A DNA stretch of 64,000 nt from Nonomuraea basaltis (GCF_005893125.1 NZ_VCJS01000031.1:1-64000), one strand, 5' to 3'. Shown: positions 17,241-27,098, numbered from the stretch's first letter. Program-made: numbers and translations. Notes: generated by a model from the sequence alone, not told the origin.

Positions 17241-19046
17241 TCAGCCCAGGCGGTCGAGCAGGGCGTTGTACTCGTCCCACAGCTCCTTCGGCAGGTGCGC
17301 GCCGAACTTGTCGAAGTGGGCCGGGATCAGCGCGGCCTCCTCACGCCACACGTCGCGGTCGACCGACAGCAGCGCGCGCAGGTCCTCCTCGGACAGCTCC
17401 AGGCCCTCGGTGTCGAGGCCGGCGGGCAGCAGGCCGATCGGGGTGGGCACGGCCCTGGCCTCGCCGTTGAGCCGCTCCACGATCCACTTGAGCACGCGGC
17501 TGTTCTCGCCGTAGCCGGGCCAGATGAACCGGCCGTCGGCGTTCTTGCGGAACCAGTTGACGTAGTAGATGCGCGGGAGCACGGCGCCCTCGCGGCGGCC
17601 GATCTTCAGCCAGTGGCCGAAGTAGTCGCCCATGTTGTAGCCGCAGAACGGCAGCATGGCGAACGGGTCGTGGCGGAGCTCGCCGACCTTGCCCTCGGCC
17701 GCGGCGGTCTTCTCGGAGGCGACGTTGGCTCCGAGAAAGACGCCGTGCTCCCAGCTCAGCGACTCCGTGACCAGAGGCACCGCGGTGGCGCGGCGACCGC
17801 CGAACAAGATCGCTGAAATGGGCACGCCCTTGGGGTCCTGCCACTCGGGTGCGATGGTGGGGCACTGGGAGGCCGGGGTGGTGAAGCGGGCGTTCGGGTG
17901 GGCGGCCGGTTCGCCGCTGTCCGGCGTCCAGGAGCGGCCCTTCCAGTCGGTCAGGTGCGCCGGCGGCTCGTCGGTGAGGCCCTCCCACCACACGTCGCCG
18001 TCGTCGGTGAGCGCGACGTTGGTGAAGATGCTGTTGCCCCAGAGGGTCTTGATCGCGTTGGCGTTGGTCACCTCTCCGGTCCCGGGCGCGACCCCGAAGA
18101 AGCCGGCCTCGGGGTTGATCGCGTGGAGGCGGCCGTCGTCGCCGAAGCGCATCCAGGCGATGTCGTCGCCGACCGTCTCGACCTTCCAGCCGGGGATGGT
18201 GGGCTGGAGCATGGCGAGGTTGGTCTTGCCGCACGCGCTCGGGAAGGCGGCGGCGATGTAGCGGGTCTCGCCGGAGGGCGGAGTGAGCTTGAGGATGAGC
18301 ATGTGCTCGGCCAGCCAGCCCTCGTCGCGAGCCATCACGCTGGCGATGCGCAGGGCGTAGCACTTCTTGCCGAGCAGCGCGTTGCCGCCGTACCCGGAGC
18401 CGTAGGACCAGATCTCGCGGGTCTCGGGGAAGTGGCTGATGTACTTGGTCGAGTTGCACGGCCACGGTACGTCCACCTGACCCGGCTCGAGCGGCGCCCC
18501 GACGGAGTGGACCGCCTTGACGAAGTCGCTGTGCTCATGGTCGCGCTCCTCGATGAGGCGGAGCGCCCGGTCACCCATCCGCGTCATGATCCGCATGGAC
18601 ACGGCGACGTACGCGGAGTCCGTGATCTCCACGCCGAGCTGCGAGATCTCGCCGCCGAGCGGGCCCATGCAGAACGGCACGACGTACATGGTCCGGCCGC
18701 GCATGCAGCCCTTGAACAGCTCGCCGAACGTCTTACGCATCTCGGACGGCGGGATCCAGTTGTTCGTGGGCCCGGCGTCCTCCGCACGCTCGGAGCAGAT
18801 GAAGGTACGGTCCTCCACCCGCGCCACGTCGCTGGGGTCGGACTTGGCGTAGAAGCTGTTCGGCCGGGCGGCGAGCCGCGTGAACGTGCCCTCCTCGACG
18901 AGAAGGTTGGTCAGGCGCGTCCACTCCTCCTCCGACCCGTCGCACCACTCGATCCGGTCCGGCTGGGTCAGGGCTGCGATGTCGCTCACCCACGCGGCCA
19001 ATTCTCTATTGCTCGTCGGTGCGGTTACTGCCACGGAAACGGACAC
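17241..19046 (-). CDS. pckG: Phosphoenolpyruvate carboxykinase (GTP)
   Basis: 601 residues, the usual length for the GTP-dependent enzyme, which converts oxaloacetate plus GTP to PEP, CO2 and GDP at the start of gluconeogenesis. Visible motifs: substrate loop [22 protein letters not shown]-loop [13 protein letters not shown] with the reactive Cys, metal site GDDIAWM and [21 protein letters not shown] 19046 follows GGAGGAG by nine bases. Three DasR-like operators lie 166-222 bases upstream, suggesting control by amino-sugar or carbon status. Confidence 0.95.
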   Translation of the reverse strand: MSVSVAVTAPTSNRELAAWVSDIAALTQPDRIEWCDGSEEEWTRLTNLLVEEGTFTRLAARPNSFYAKSDPSDVARVEDRTFICSERAEDAGPTNNWIPPSEMRKTFGELFKGCMRGRTMYVVPFCMGPLGGEISQLGVEITDSAYVAVSMRIMTRMGDRALRLIEERDHEHSDFVKAVHSVGAPLEPGQVDVPWPCNSTKYISHFPETREIWSYGSGYGGNALLGKKCYALRIASVMARDEGWLAEHMLILKLTPPSGETRYIAAAFPSACGKTNLAMLQPTIPGWKVETVGDDIAWMRFGDDGRLHAINPEAGFFGVAPGTGEVTNANAIKTLWGNSIFTNVALTDDGDVWWEGLTDEPPAHLTDWKGRSWTPDSGEPAAHPNARFTTPASQCPTIAPEWQDPKGVPISAILFGGRRATAVPLVTESLSWEHGVFLGANVASEKTAAAEGKVGELRHDPFAMLPFCGYNMGDYFGHWLKIGRREGAVLPRIYYVNWFRKNADGRFIWPGYGENSRVLKWIVERLNGEARAVPTPIGLLPAGLDTEGLELSEEDLRALLSVDRDVWREEAALIPAHFDKFGAHLPKELWDEYNALLDRLG

Positions 19047-19211
19047 GGCTGTGACTCCTCCACTCTCTCAGGGCCCAGTCATCATTAACGACGAAGCGAC
19101 CGGAAAGCCAATTGGCATAGACCTCTTGGCGCGGCCATCGCCGCAGGCAGCGGCCCTGACGATTGAGGGAGCCTACCCATGCGGAGGAGATTTAAAAGAA
19201 AAATTGTCGGC

Positions 19212-19268
19212 AGTGGTCCAGTCCAATTGACCTGGTCTAAACCAATTTCCACAGTGGTTTAGTCCATT
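19212..19268. promoter_or_regulatory. Three tandem DasR/GntR-like operators upstream of pckG
   Basis: Sites AGTGGTCCAGTCCAAT (19212-19227), CCTGGTCTAAACCAAT (19231-19246) and AGTGGTTTAGTCCATT (19253-19268) each resemble the DasR dre consensus ACTGGTCTAGACCACT. Start-to-start spacing is 19 and 22 bases, about two helix turns, so bound dimers would line up on one face. An AT-rich stretch between them and pckG could hold the promoter. Confidence 0.6.
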
Positions 19269-19294
19269 CCGCGGCCCGTTTCCGCTGGATGGTC

Positions 19295-19816
19295 TCAGGA
19301 ATTGACGTCGGGCCCCTCGGAGCGAACTCTGTCGACGTGCTGGAGCGCGTCGCGCAACTCGGCGAGCCACGTGTCGGTGTTCTTGCCGACCAGGCGCACG
19401 CACCAGGCGAGCGCGTCGCTGCGGCTCCTGGCCACGCCGGCGGCCACGAGAGTGTCCAGGACCTGCCGTTCCGTCTGGCGCAGCCGGGTCATCACGGGGA
19501 CGGACAACGTGGTGAACATCACAGTCTCGCCGCCGCAGACCACGCCCCAGGAGACCTTCTGCCGGAACTTGCGCTCGGCCTCTCTGGCGATCTCGACGCG
19601 CCGCTCGCGCGTCTCCTCTCTGAACCTTCTGGCCAGCCCTTCGATCAGGGTGCCCCGCTCGGCCTCTGGCACGTCGCCGGGTGGGTCGGGCAGCGTGCCG
19701 AGCACCGCGATCTCCTCACGGTCCCTGATGATCTTTGGAGCCTCGGTGAACCAGTCGCCGGGAAGCCGCCCGGTGAACCAGCCGCGGACCTGCGCCGCCA
19801 CATCATCTGTTGCCAT
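19295..19816 (-). CDS. Probable ribbon-helix-helix-type regulator or conserved hypothetical, 173 aa
   Basis: A helical, charged N-terminal region (LIEGLARRFREETRERRVE) is followed by a beta-rich part and a C-terminal segment ERQVLDTLVAAGVARSRSDALAWCVRLV. The latter looks like the two helices of a ribbon-helix-helix unit (…sRSDALawcv…). No signal peptide. The start codon lies within a perfect ATGTAAT/ATTACAT palindrome, which would fit negative autoregulation by a dimeric DNA-binding protein. The assignment as a DNA-binding protein is my inference; the family itself I do not recognise. Confidence 0.55.
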   Translation of the reverse strand: MATDDVAAQVRGWFTGRLPGDWFTEAPKIIRDREEIAVLGTLPDPPGDVPEAERGTLIEGLARRFREETRERRVEIAREAERKFRQKVSWGVVCGGETVMFTTLSVPVMTRLRQTERQVLDTLVAAGVARSRSDALAWCVRLVGKNTDTWLAELRDALQHVDRVRSEGPDVNS

Positions 19817-19832
19817 GTAATCAACATTACAT
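19815..19832. promoter_or_regulatory. ATGTAAT-CAAC-ATTACAT palindrome at a start codon
   Basis: Perfect 7-base arms with a 4-base centre overlap the ATG (19814-19816, - strand) of the 173-residue protein. It is strikingly AT-rich in this GC-rich context. Probable operator for that gene. Confidence 0.6.
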
Positions 19833-19889
19833 AGTTGCGCCGCAATTGCATCCAGAGGGAAGGAGGATGTCGCGCGAAGGAACGTGCGG

Positions 19890-21044
19890 CTAGCGGACCT
19901 TGGCCGCGGCGATGGGGCTCACCCGCACGATGCCGGCCAGGCCGCGCGTGTGTATCGGGGAGAGCTTGACCACGTCTCCGGTACGCGGCGCCTGGATCAT
20001 CTTCCCGTCGCCCCAAATAATCGCCACGTGCGAGATGTAGCCGGGATTCGTCGGGTCGAGGCGCCAGAAGATGAGGTCGCCCGGCTGCGCCTGCGACAGG
20101 GGCACCTGCGGGCCGGCCACCCACTGCTGGTGCGTCACCCGGGGCATCCGCACCCCGGCCTGGGCGTAGGCCCACTGGACCAGCCCGGAGCAGTCGAAGG
20201 TGTCGGGCCCCTCGGCCCCCCACACGTACGGCCTGCCCAGCTTGGAGGCGGCGGCCTTGAGCGCCACGGTGACCTGCTCACCTGTCATGAACGAACCGGC
20301 GGGCCAGTTCTGCGCGACCTTCTGCTGCGGCTGGGGCAGCACCGGGTTGACCATGGCGACCTGAGTGCCCTTGGGCAGCTTCTTGAGGATCTTGGTGCGG
20401 AGCGCGGCGGAGTTCACGTTGGGGGCGCTGACGATGAGCGCGTTGTCGTGCGGCAGCCCGAGCGTGCGCCCGACGTCCTTGGAGACGACGGCGTCCACGG
20501 CGCCGATGCCGGTGGTGGCGTACGCGCCGATCCGCAGCGGCCCGGCCGGCCCCGACACCTTGCGGTGCAGCTGGAGCCCGCCGTCACTGCCCAGCACGAA
20601 CGAGACCGCGACGTCGCCGGCGGCCACGTTCTGCCACAGCGCGTCGGAGGACGCGGTCACCTTGGGCGTGTACGACCGGAACGAGGACGGGTCGACCGCG
20701 AGCGTCTGCACCCGCTTGCCGTCGAGCGTGATGGACGCCGCGTCGGCCAGCTCCAGCGCCCGCACCCCGCGCAGCTTGGCCACCTTCTGTAACAGCTCGT
20801 TGGTGAACGGCTTGCGGGTGAGCACGAACAGGTTGGGCTTGTGCAGCTTCTTCAGCGGCGCCACGGGCTCGGCGGTCCTGGCCGGCTGCTGCTTTTGCTC
20901 CTGCTGCTGGTGCTCCGCCATCAGCGTCTGCCTGGGCTCTGGCGGGGGCGCGGCGGCGCTGGGGGCGCCCGGCCGGCCCGACGTGGCGAGCAGCAGCACG
21001 TCGGCGGTCAGCACCGCGACCAGCGCCACCACGATGAACGGCAC
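19890..21044 (-). CDS. Secreted NlpC/P60 peptidoglycan endopeptidase
   Basis: 384 residues. N-terminal membrane/signal helix (FIVVALVAVLTADVLLLA), Pro/Gln-rich linker, a ~190-residue domain of unknown fold, then a C-terminal NlpC/P60 domain with catalytic Cys in DTFDCSGLVQWAY, His in GYISHVAIIWGDG and the third residue near MIQAPRTG. It should cut stem peptides in the wall. GTG 21044 is the only usable start codon I see, yet the frame stays open upstream with a plausible cytoplasmic segment (SYLVGTPRRRDTTYKL), so the true start may be a less common codon. Leu in TNELLQK is coded by the rare TTA (20790-20792). Confidence 0.85.
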   Translation of the reverse strand: MPFIVVALVAVLTADVLLLATSGRPGAPSAAAPPPEPRQTLMAEHQQQEQKQQPARTAEPVAPLKKLHKPNLFVLTRKPFTNELLQKVAKLRGVRALELADAASITLDGKRVQTLAVDPSSFRSYTPKVTASSDALWQNVAAGDVAVSFVLGSDGGLQLHRKVSGPAGPLRIGAYATTGIGAVDAVVSKDVGRTLGLPHDNALIVSAPNVNSAALRTKILKKLPKGTQVAMVNPVLPQPQQKVAQNWPAGSFMTGEQVTVALKAAASKLGRPYVWGAEGPDTFDCSGLVQWAYAQAGVRMPRVTHQQWVAGPQVPLSQAQPGDLIFWRLDPTNPGYISHVAIIWGDGKMIQAPRTGDVVKLSPIHTRGLAGIVRVSPIAAAKVR

Positions 21045-21127
21045 CAGCTTGTACGTCGTGTCACGCCGCCTAGGCGTCCCGACCAGATAGCTGAGATCCT
21101 GCCGGATCCCGGAAGAATGCGAAACTT

Positions 21128-21153
21128 CCGCCGGGCCAACGTGGGCCCGGCGG
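21128..21153 (-). terminator. Terminator after greA
   Basis: 10-base arms CCGCCGGGCC / GGCCCGGCGG with a 6-base loop begin 17 bases after the greA stop on the - strand and are followed by AAGTTT. Confidence 0.7.
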
Positions 21154-21169
21154 TTGGTCTCCAGGGGTG

Positions 21170-21670
21170 TCAGTTCCCGATGTACGGCACAGCCTCGAGG
21201 ATCTCGACGGTGTTCTGGCGACCGTTGGGGAGGGAGTAGGTCGCCTTCTCCCCGATCTTCTTGCCGTTGATCGCCGACCCGAGCGGGGACCTGGGCGAGT
21301 AGACGTCGATGGGCGCTCCGCTCTCCTCACGGGAGGCGAGCAGGAAGGTGACCTCGTCGTCGTCGCCGACGAACCGGATCGTCACGGTCATCCCGGGGCC
21401 CACCACCCCCTCGGTCTTGGGGGCCTCTCCCACCTGGGCGTTGTCGAGGATCTGCCGGAGGTGGAAGATCCGGGCCTCCATCTTGCCCTGCTCGTCCTTG
21501 GCGGCGTGGTAGCCGCCGTTCTCCTTCAGGTCACCCTCTTCCCGGGCGGCCTCGATCTTCTTGGCGATGTCGACGCGCCCGGGGCCAGAGAGATATTCGT
21601 ACTCCGCCTTCAGGCGGTCGTACGCCTCCTGCGTCAGCCATGTGACGTTCTCATCGCGAGAGTCGGCCAC
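21170..21670 (-). CDS. greA: Transcription elongation factor GreA
   Basis: 166 residues. It rescues backtracked RNA polymerase by stimulating transcript cleavage. N-terminal coiled coil with the tip acidic pair in EEGDLKENGGYHAAKDEQG, then the C-terminal FKBP-like domain (VTIRFVGDDDEVTFLLASREE, SPLGSAINGKKIGE). GTG 21670 follows AGGAGAACCC. Length and motifs are standard. Upstream on the same strand is the DUF4307 gene, the usual actinobacterial neighbour. Confidence 0.95.
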   Translation of the reverse strand: MADSRDENVTWLTQEAYDRLKAEYEYLSGPGRVDIAKKIEAAREEGDLKENGGYHAAKDEQGKMEARIFHLRQILDNAQVGEAPKTEGVVGPGMTVTIRFVGDDDEVTFLLASREESGAPIDVYSPRSPLGSAINGKKIGEKATYSLPNGRQNTVEILEAVPYIGN

Positions 21671-21778
21671 GGGTTCTCCTTGCTTGCCTAGGGGGCCCTG
21701 AGATCACTTGAGGTTTCCAACGGTTGAATTGCGAAAGGCTAACAACTTAACCGCTCGAACGCTTCCCCAAATGTCTCA

Positions 21779-22198
21779 CTATACGAGATTGCAGTACTGG
21801 ATGTGGACGGAAGTGGCCTGACCACTGGTGTCGAGGCTTTCCTTGAGCTGCTTACTACCCTCACCAGCCGGGATTCTTACTTCCTTGCTGCCCACTTCCG
21901 CGTGGTTGACGTCCAGAGCCCTGATGCGGCAGACAGCCACCCTATCGTCTGCCTTGTACACCTCAAAGGTGATCTCGGCCCGTGTCGGGCCCTCGACGCT
22001 GAACGTCACCACCTGCGACGGCGCCTCCGAGCCACCGGCCGTCATCGACCACATCACGTAACCCCAGCCGCCGGCGATGATGGCCACCAGCACGCCGATC
22101 ACGACGTGGACGACGAGCCTGCCGCCGCGTCTGGGACGGTCGGGCAAGTCGTCGGGTGTGCCGAGAACGGGTCCGTTCTCGACATCTCTGGTGACCAT
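21779..22198 (-). CDS. DUF4307 membrane protein
   Basis: About 139 residues. A Pro/Arg-rich cytoplasmic N-terminus, one transmembrane helix (VVHVVIGVLVAIIAGGWGYVM) and an extracytoplasmic beta domain of ~80 residues with two Cys (AVCRIRALD and IQYCNLV). ATG 22198 is chosen because GGGAGA lies seven bases before it. DUF4307 genes commonly sit beside greA and mca in actinobacteria, as here. Function unknown. Confidence 0.8.
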   Translation of the reverse strand: MVTRDVENGPVLGTPDDLPDRPRRGGRLVVHVVIGVLVAIIAGGWGYVMWSMTAGGSEAPSQVVTFSVEGPTRAEITFEVYKADDRVAVCRIRALDVNHAEVGSKEVRIPAGEGSKQLKESLDTSGQATSVHIQYCNLV

Positions 22199-22334
22199 GG
22201 CGGAATCTCCCTGCACTCCCTCGGCGTTATCCGAGACAATTGTCGCCCGCGGGGGGCCCGGTACAAGACCTGACCCTCACGACCGCCCGCAGACAAAGCT
22301 AAGTGACCCGCCCGACTGAGGAGACATCGAGCCC

Positions 22335-23219
22335 GTGAGTGCACCGCTGAGGCTGATGGCCGTCCACGCCCACCCCGACGACGAGTCGAGCAAGGGCGCC
22401 GCGACGATGGCGCGTTATGTGCGTGAAGGCGTGGAAGTGCTGGTCTGTACCCTCACGGGCGGTGAGCGCGGATCCGTGCTCAACCCGAAGATGGACCGGC
22501 CGGAGATCGTTGCCAACATCGCGGAGGTGCGCAAGGCCGAGATGGACCGGGCGCGCGAGATCCTCGACGTCGAGCAGCGGTTCATGGGCTTCATCGACTC
22601 CGGCCTGCCGGAGAACGAGGACGAGGAGCTGCCGGAGGGCTGCTTCGCCCTGCAGAAGCTTGAGGACGCCTCCGCGCCGCTGGTGGCGGCCGTGCGCGAG
22701 TTCAGGCCGCACGTCATCATCACGTACGACGACGACGGCGGCTACCCGCACCCCGACCACATCATGACCAACAAGGTGTCCGTCGAGGCGTTCGAGGCGG
22801 CCGGCGACCCCGACCGCTACCCGGGCACCGGTGACCCGTGGCAGCCGCTGAAGCTCTACTACCAGATGGGCTTCACCAAGGAGCGTTTCGAGGCGCTGCA
22901 CGAGGCGATGACCGAGCGCGGCCTCGGCTCCCCGTACGCCGACTGGATCTCCCGCTGGGAGGACCGCCCGGCGAAGTGGCCGGTGACCACGCGGGTGCCG
23001 TGCGGCGACTACTTCCACATCCGCGACGAGGCGCTGAAGGCGCACGCCACCCAGGTCGACCCCGACAGCTGGTGGTTCGTCTGCCCGCGCGAGCTGCAGC
23101 AGGAGATCTGGCCGACCGAGGACTACCACCTGGCGCGCTCGCTGGTGGACACCGAGCTGCCCGAGGACGACCTGTTCGCGGGCATCCACGCCGAGGACGT
23201 CTCCCCCGCCTGCCCCTGA
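22335..23219 (+). CDS. mca: Mycothiol S-conjugate amidase
   Basis: 294 residues of the LmbE-like zinc deacetylase fold. The metal motif AHPDDESSKG is at the N-terminus, with the second ligand region in YPHPDHIMTN. The enzyme splits mycothiol conjugates of toxins or antibiotics into a mercapturic acid, which is exported, and GlcN-inositol, which is recycled. The near relative MshB (GlcNAc-inositol deacetylase) has a similar motif, but the location beside DUF4307 and greA favours Mca. GTG 22335 follows GAGGAGA. Confidence 0.9.
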   Translation: MSAPLRLMAVHAHPDDESSKGAATMARYVREGVEVLVCTLTGGERGSVLNPKMDRPEIVANIAEVRKAEMDRAREILDVEQRFMGFIDSGLPENEDEELPEGCFALQKLEDASAPLVAAVREFRPHVIITYDDDGGYPHPDHIMTNKVSVEAFEAAGDPDRYPGTGDPWQPLKLYYQMGFTKERFEALHEAMTERGLGSPYADWISRWEDRPAKWPVTTRVPCGDYFHIRDEALKAHATQVDPDSWWFVCPRELQQEIWPTEDYHLARSLVDTELPEDDLFAGIHAEDVSPACP

Positions 23220-23253
23220 CCGGACCACGGGGGCCCGGTGGCACACTGGAAGT

Positions 23254-23418
23254 GTGACCCTTCTAGCAGCTGGTGATGTAAGTCCGGGTTTGCTGGGCTT
23301 CGTCGTCGTCGCCCTCATCGGGGTGGCCCTGTATATGCTGATCAAGTCGATGAACAAGCAGATGTCGAAGATCCAGGTGCCGCACGAGCGCGACGTGGAC
23401 GACAAGAAAGCCGAGTAG
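23254..23418 (+). CDS. Small single-helix membrane protein, 54 aa
   Basis: GTG start, then a short N-terminus, one membrane helix (LLGFVVVALIGVALYMLIK, residues ~14-32) and a charged cytoplasmic tail (KQMSKIQVPHERDVDDKKAE). It sits 34 bases after mca and ends one base before the ATG of the GNAT gene. Small proteins of this shape next to mca are common in actinomycetes. Function unknown. Confidence 0.75.
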   Translation: MTLLAAGDVSPGLLGFVVVALIGVALYMLIKSMNKQMSKIQVPHERDVDDKKAE

Positions 23419-23700
23419 ATGACGATCGACTTAGTCGACAACTCGACGGAGAGCCGCTTCGAGGTTCTCGTAGACGGCAAGGTCGCCGGGTTCGCCGAAT
23501 ATCGCCTGCTGCCTGCCAAGATCGTCTTCACGCACACCGAGGTGCTGCCCGCGTACGAGGGGCAGGGGCTGGCGAGCAAGCTGGTCGGGCACGCGCTGCG
23601 CGCGAGCGCCGACACCGGTCTGCGGGTCGTGCCGCTCTGCCCCTACGTGGCGAAATACATCGATCGCCACCCGGAGTTCAAGGAGCTCGTGGACGCCTGA
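23419..23700 (+). CDS. Small GNAT-like N-acetyltransferase (NATD1/YidJ type)
   Basis: 93 residues, the minimal GNAT fold: FEVLVDGKVAGFAEYRL, VLPAYEGQGLASKLVGHAL (acetyl-CoA loop Q/R-x-x-G-x-G/A variant), LCPYVAKYIDRHPEF. It transfers an acetyl group to an unknown small substrate. The ATG directly follows the TAG of the 54-residue gene. Codon 5 is TTA (23431-23433), the rare leucine codon that delays expression in streptomycetes. Confidence 0.82.
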   Translation: MTIDLVDNSTESRFEVLVDGKVAGFAEYRLLPAKIVFTHTEVLPAYEGQGLASKLVGHALRASADTGLRVVPLCPYVAKYIDRHPEFKELVDA

Positions 23701-24849
23701 TCACTCAGGAGCCGACGACCAGGCCAGCTCCAGCGCCTTCGGCAGCCCCCACCAGCCCAGCGGCGTGAGCACCTCGTCCTCGTCCACGATGCCGAGATAG
23801 GCCCACAGCGCCACCACGGACTCGAACAGTCCCTCGGTGGCGTCCAGGTCGTCCTCGTCCTGCTCGTCGATGTCGATGTCCTCGGACTCGGCGATGAGCC
23901 GCGCCATCCGCTCCGGCGAGGCCAGCACCCCTGGGCCCATCCTGGTCAGCGCCGCCACGCCGGCCAGCCAGTCGGCGTGCTGGATCGCGCAGAGGTTGGC
24001 CAGCGCCGCGTCCTCCACGCTCAGGTCCCCGTCCAGGTCGGCGAACTCCTGCAGCACGTCACCGCTCTCCGACAGGTCGGAGACCGGCCCCGCGATGCCG
24101 GCCGCCACCGCCAGCCACAGCTGCCGGTCGTCGTCGGGCATCGGCCGCTCGTCGAACCCGGCGCAGGCCCGCAGCACGTTGGCGGGGTAGCCGGGCAGCG
24201 CCAGCAGCGCGCGCAGGCGGGCCCCGGCCGTCTCCAGCTCGGCGGCGGGCAGCTCGGGCTGCTTCGGCAGCCCGCTGACGATGCGCCGCAGCTCGGCCAG
24301 CGCGAACGCCTCCTCCTCGTCCCACGCCGCGAACAGCTCCTCGTCCTGCTCATCGCTCACCACGTGGCCGGGCACCCGTCCGTCGGGCAGCGGCGTGCTG
24401 AGCCAGCGCTCCTGCAGATCCTCGTACGCCCTGCGCGCCTCCCGGTCGCCGGCCGTCAGCGCGTCCGGGTCGATCTCCCCGGAGGCGACCCGTTCCTCCA
24501 GGTAGGCGACCAGGCGGGCGAACATCTCCGCGGCCACCGGCCCGCGCTCGTCCTCCTCCGGCCAGACGAAGTAGCTGGGCGTCATGAGGATCGGCTCGGT
24601 GCCCGTGGACTCGACCCAGCGCTGCACGTCGCCGACCGTGGCGACGCCCGACTCGATGGAGCTGAGCGTCGCCTTGGCGGAGTCCCAGAACGGGAGCGAC
24701 AGCGGGTTGCCGGCCGACATCATCGCGCGCCGCAGGTCGGGCAGCGCCACCAGCGCCACGCCCGAGGGCACGGCGAGCAGGGCCCTGGCCACGTCCCTCC
24801 GTGTGAGGGCGGTCGCCGGGCGGCCGGCGTGGGCGCAGACGAAGTCCAT
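23701..24849 (-). CDS. Hypothetical acidic protein, 382 aa
   Basis: I do not recognise the family. Soluble, largely helical and very acidic near the C-terminus (ESEDIDIDEQDEDDLDATEG). The N-terminal part has ALTRRDVARALLAVPSG and the middle YFVWPEEDERGPVAAEMF. ATG 24849 lies seven bases after GGAG; a GTG six bases earlier is too close to that site. Its stop touches the stop of the convergent GNAT gene. Nothing in the surroundings suggests a role. Confidence 0.6.
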   Translation of the reverse strand: MDFVCAHAGRPATALTRRDVARALLAVPSGVALVALPDLRRAMMSAGNPLSLPFWDSAKATLSSIESGVATVGDVQRWVESTGTEPILMTPSYFVWPEEDERGPVAAEMFARLVAYLEERVASGEIDPDALTAGDREARRAYEDLQERWLSTPLPDGRVPGHVVSDEQDEELFAAWDEEEAFALAELRRIVSGLPKQPELPAAELETAGARLRALLALPGYPANVLRACAGFDERPMPDDDRQLWLAVAAGIAGPVSDLSESGDVLQEFADLDGDLSVEDAALANLCAIQHADWLAGVAALTRMGPGVLASPERMARLIAESEDIDIDEQDEDDLDATEGLFESVVALWAYLGIVDEDEVLTPLGWWGLPKALELAWSSAPE

Positions 24850-25074
24850 ATCCACGCTCCGTAACCTACGCCGTCCCGACCTTCCGAGTCAGCTGAAGAA
24901 TCCGTGGATCCCTCCAGCGCCCAGCCCTACCGGCCACGTGGCGGCGCGCACACGACTCGGCCACGGGGGCGGCGGCACCCGCACACAGCCCCTCGGGCGA
25001 TGCACCCGCGGGCGGGGCATGGAGCCGCAGCAGGGCGGAAGCAGCTGGTCAGAAGCACAGGAGCCAGGGCGGAT

Positions 25075-25080
25075 TAGGCT
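25075..25080 (+). promoter_or_regulatory. Probable -10 box (TAGGCT) with very short leader
   Basis: TAGGCT lies 14 bases before the AUG of the YyaL-like gene. Transcription starting seven bases on would give a leader of about eight bases that consists of the AGGAGG ribosome site. Confidence 0.45.
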
Positions 25081-25094
25081 GAAGCGAGGAGGTC

Positions 25095-27098
25095 ATGATG
25101 AACCGCTTGAAAGACGCCACCAGCCCCTACCTGCTGCAGCACGCCAGCAACCCGGTGGACTGGCACCCGTGGGGCGAGGATGCGTTCGCGGAGGCCCGGC
25201 GCCGCGACGTGCCGCTGCTCATCAGCGTGGGCTATTCAGCGTGCCACTGGTGTCACGTCATGGCCCATGAGAGCTTCGAGGACACCGACACCGCGCGCCT
25301 CATGAACGAGCACTTCGTCAACGTCAAGGTCGATCGCGAGGAGCGGCCCGACGTGGACGCCGTCTACATGGGCGCCACGCAGGCCATGACGCACCAGGGC
25401 GGCTGGCCCATGACGGTGTTCGCGACGCCCGAGGGCCACCCGTTCTACTGCGGCACCTACTTCCCGCGCCCCAACTTCCAGCGCCTGCTCACCGAGGTCC
25501 ACAGGGTGTGGACGGGCGACAGGGAGTCCGTGCTGAAGCAGGGCGCGAAGGTGGTCGAGGCGCTCAACACGCACACCACGCTGCCCAGCGGCGCCCTGCC
25601 CGGCGAGGAGACGCTGGCGCAGGCCGTAGAGAATCTGCGGGAGTCGTACGACCCCGTGAACGGCGGGTTCGGCGGCGCGCCCAAGTTCCCGCCGTCCATG
25701 GTGCTGGAGTTCCTGCTGCGGTCCGGCGAGCGCGAGATGAGCGGTAAGACGCTCGGGTCGATGGCCCGCGGCGGCATGTACGACCAGCTCGGCGGCGGGT
25801 TCGCCCGCTACAGCGTTGACCCGGAGTGGGTCGTGCCGCACTTCGAGAAGATGTTGTACGACAACGCGCTGCTGCTGCGGGTCTACACGCACTGGTGGAA
25901 GGCGGGCGGCGGCGAGCTGGCGCGGCGGGTGGCGCTGGAGACGGCGGACTGGCTGCTGCGCGAGATGCGTACCCCCGAGGGCGGGTTCGCCTCGGCGCTG
26001 GACGCGGACAGCGAGGGCGTGGAGGGCAAGTTCTACGTCTGGGCGCCCGAGCAGCTCCGCGAGGTGCTCGGCGAGGACGACGGCCGGTGGGCGGCCGGGC
26101 TCTTCGAGGTCACCGGCACGTTCGAGCACGGCACGTCCGTGCTGCAGCTCCTGCGCGACCCCGAGGACGCCGAGCGCTACGCGAGCGTCCGAGAGCGGCT
26201 GTTCGCCGCCAGGGAGCAGCGGGTACGTCCCGGGCGCGACGACAAGATCGTGGCCTCGTGGAACGGCCTGGCCATCGCGGCGCTGGCCGACACCGGCGTG
26301 GCGTTCGAGCGGCCCGATCTCGTGGCGGCGGCCTCGGCGGCGGCGGAGCTGCTGGCCGGCACGCACCTGGTCGACGGCAGGCTGCTGCGCACGTCGCGGG
26401 ACGGCCGGGCGGGCACGAACGCCGGCGTGCTGGAGGACTACGCGAACCTGGCGGAAGGGCTGATCTCGCTGTACGGCGTGACCGGCGAGGCCAGGTGGCT
26501 GCGGCTGGCGGGATCGCTGCTCGACGTCGTGCTGGACAGGTTCGCCGACAGGGCGGGCGGCTTCTACGACACGGCGGACGACGCCGAGCGACTGTTCCAG
26601 CGGCCGCAGGACCCCACGGACAACGCCACCCCCTCGGGCCAGTACGCGGCCGCGGGCGCCCTGCTCTCCTATGGCGCGCTGACCGGCTCGGCCCGGCACC
26701 GGGAGGCCGCCTACGCCGCGCTCGGCACCGTGTCCGTGCTGGCCGCGGGGCATGCCAGGTTCGCGGGGTGGGGGCTGGCCGTGGCGCGGGCCGCGCTGGA
26801 CGGTCCCGTCGAGGTGGCCGTCGTCGGCCCGCCCGGTGACCCGCGCACTGCGGCGCTGCACCGGGAGGCCCTGCTGGCGGACGCGCCCGGCCTGGTGGTC
26901 GCGCTCGGGACCGGCGACTCCGGCGCCATGGGCACCTCGGGCGATCCGCTCATGCCCGGCGGCGAGGTGTTCCCTGCGCTGCTCGAAGGCCGCGGCCCGG
27001 TCGGCGACGCGCCCGCGGCCTACGTGTGCAGGGGGTTCACCTGCCGGATGCCGGTCACGACGGCCGAGGCGCTGCGGGCCGAGCTGGCGTCCCGGTAA
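25095..27098 (+). CDS. Thioredoxin-domain/DUF255 protein (YyaL, SSP411 family)
   Basis: 667 residues, full family length. N-terminal thioredoxin-like domain [21 protein letters not shown] with the motif [16 protein letters not shown]. Then an (alpha/alpha)6-barrel of the glycosidase type with [31 protein letters not shown] and [14 protein letters not shown]. The biochemical role of the family is not settled. A GAGGAGG ribosome site precedes the ATG pair. It is a stand-alone gene, converging on the PBP gene across a tandem repeat. Confidence 0.9.
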   Translation: MMNRLKDATSPYLLQHASNPVDWHPWGEDAFAEARRRDVPLLISVGYSACHWCHVMAHESFEDTDTARLMNEHFVNVKVDREERPDVDAVYMGATQAMTHQGGWPMTVFATPEGHPFYCGTYFPRPNFQRLLTEVHRVWTGDRESVLKQGAKVVEALNTHTTLPSGALPGEETLAQAVENLRESYDPVNGGFGGAPKFPPSMVLEFLLRSGEREMSGKTLGSMARGGMYDQLGGGFARYSVDPEWVVPHFEKMLYDNALLLRVYTHWWKAGGGELARRVALETADWLLREMRTPEGGFASALDADSEGVEGKFYVWAPEQLREVLGEDDGRWAAGLFEVTGTFEHGTSVLQLLRDPEDAERYASVRERLFAAREQRVRPGRDDKIVASWNGLAIAALADTGVAFERPDLVAAASAAAELLAGTHLVDGRLLRTSRDGRAGTNAGVLEDYANLAEGLISLYGVTGEARWLRLAGSLLDVVLDRFADRAGGFYDTADDAERLFQRPQDPTDNATPSGQYAAAGALLSYGALTGSARHREAAYAALGTVSVLAAGHARFAGWGLAVARAALDGPVEVAVVGPPGDPRTAALHREALLADAPGLVVALGTGDSGAMGTSGDPLMPGGEVFPALLEGRGPVGDAPAAYVCRGFTCRMPVTTAEALRAELASR

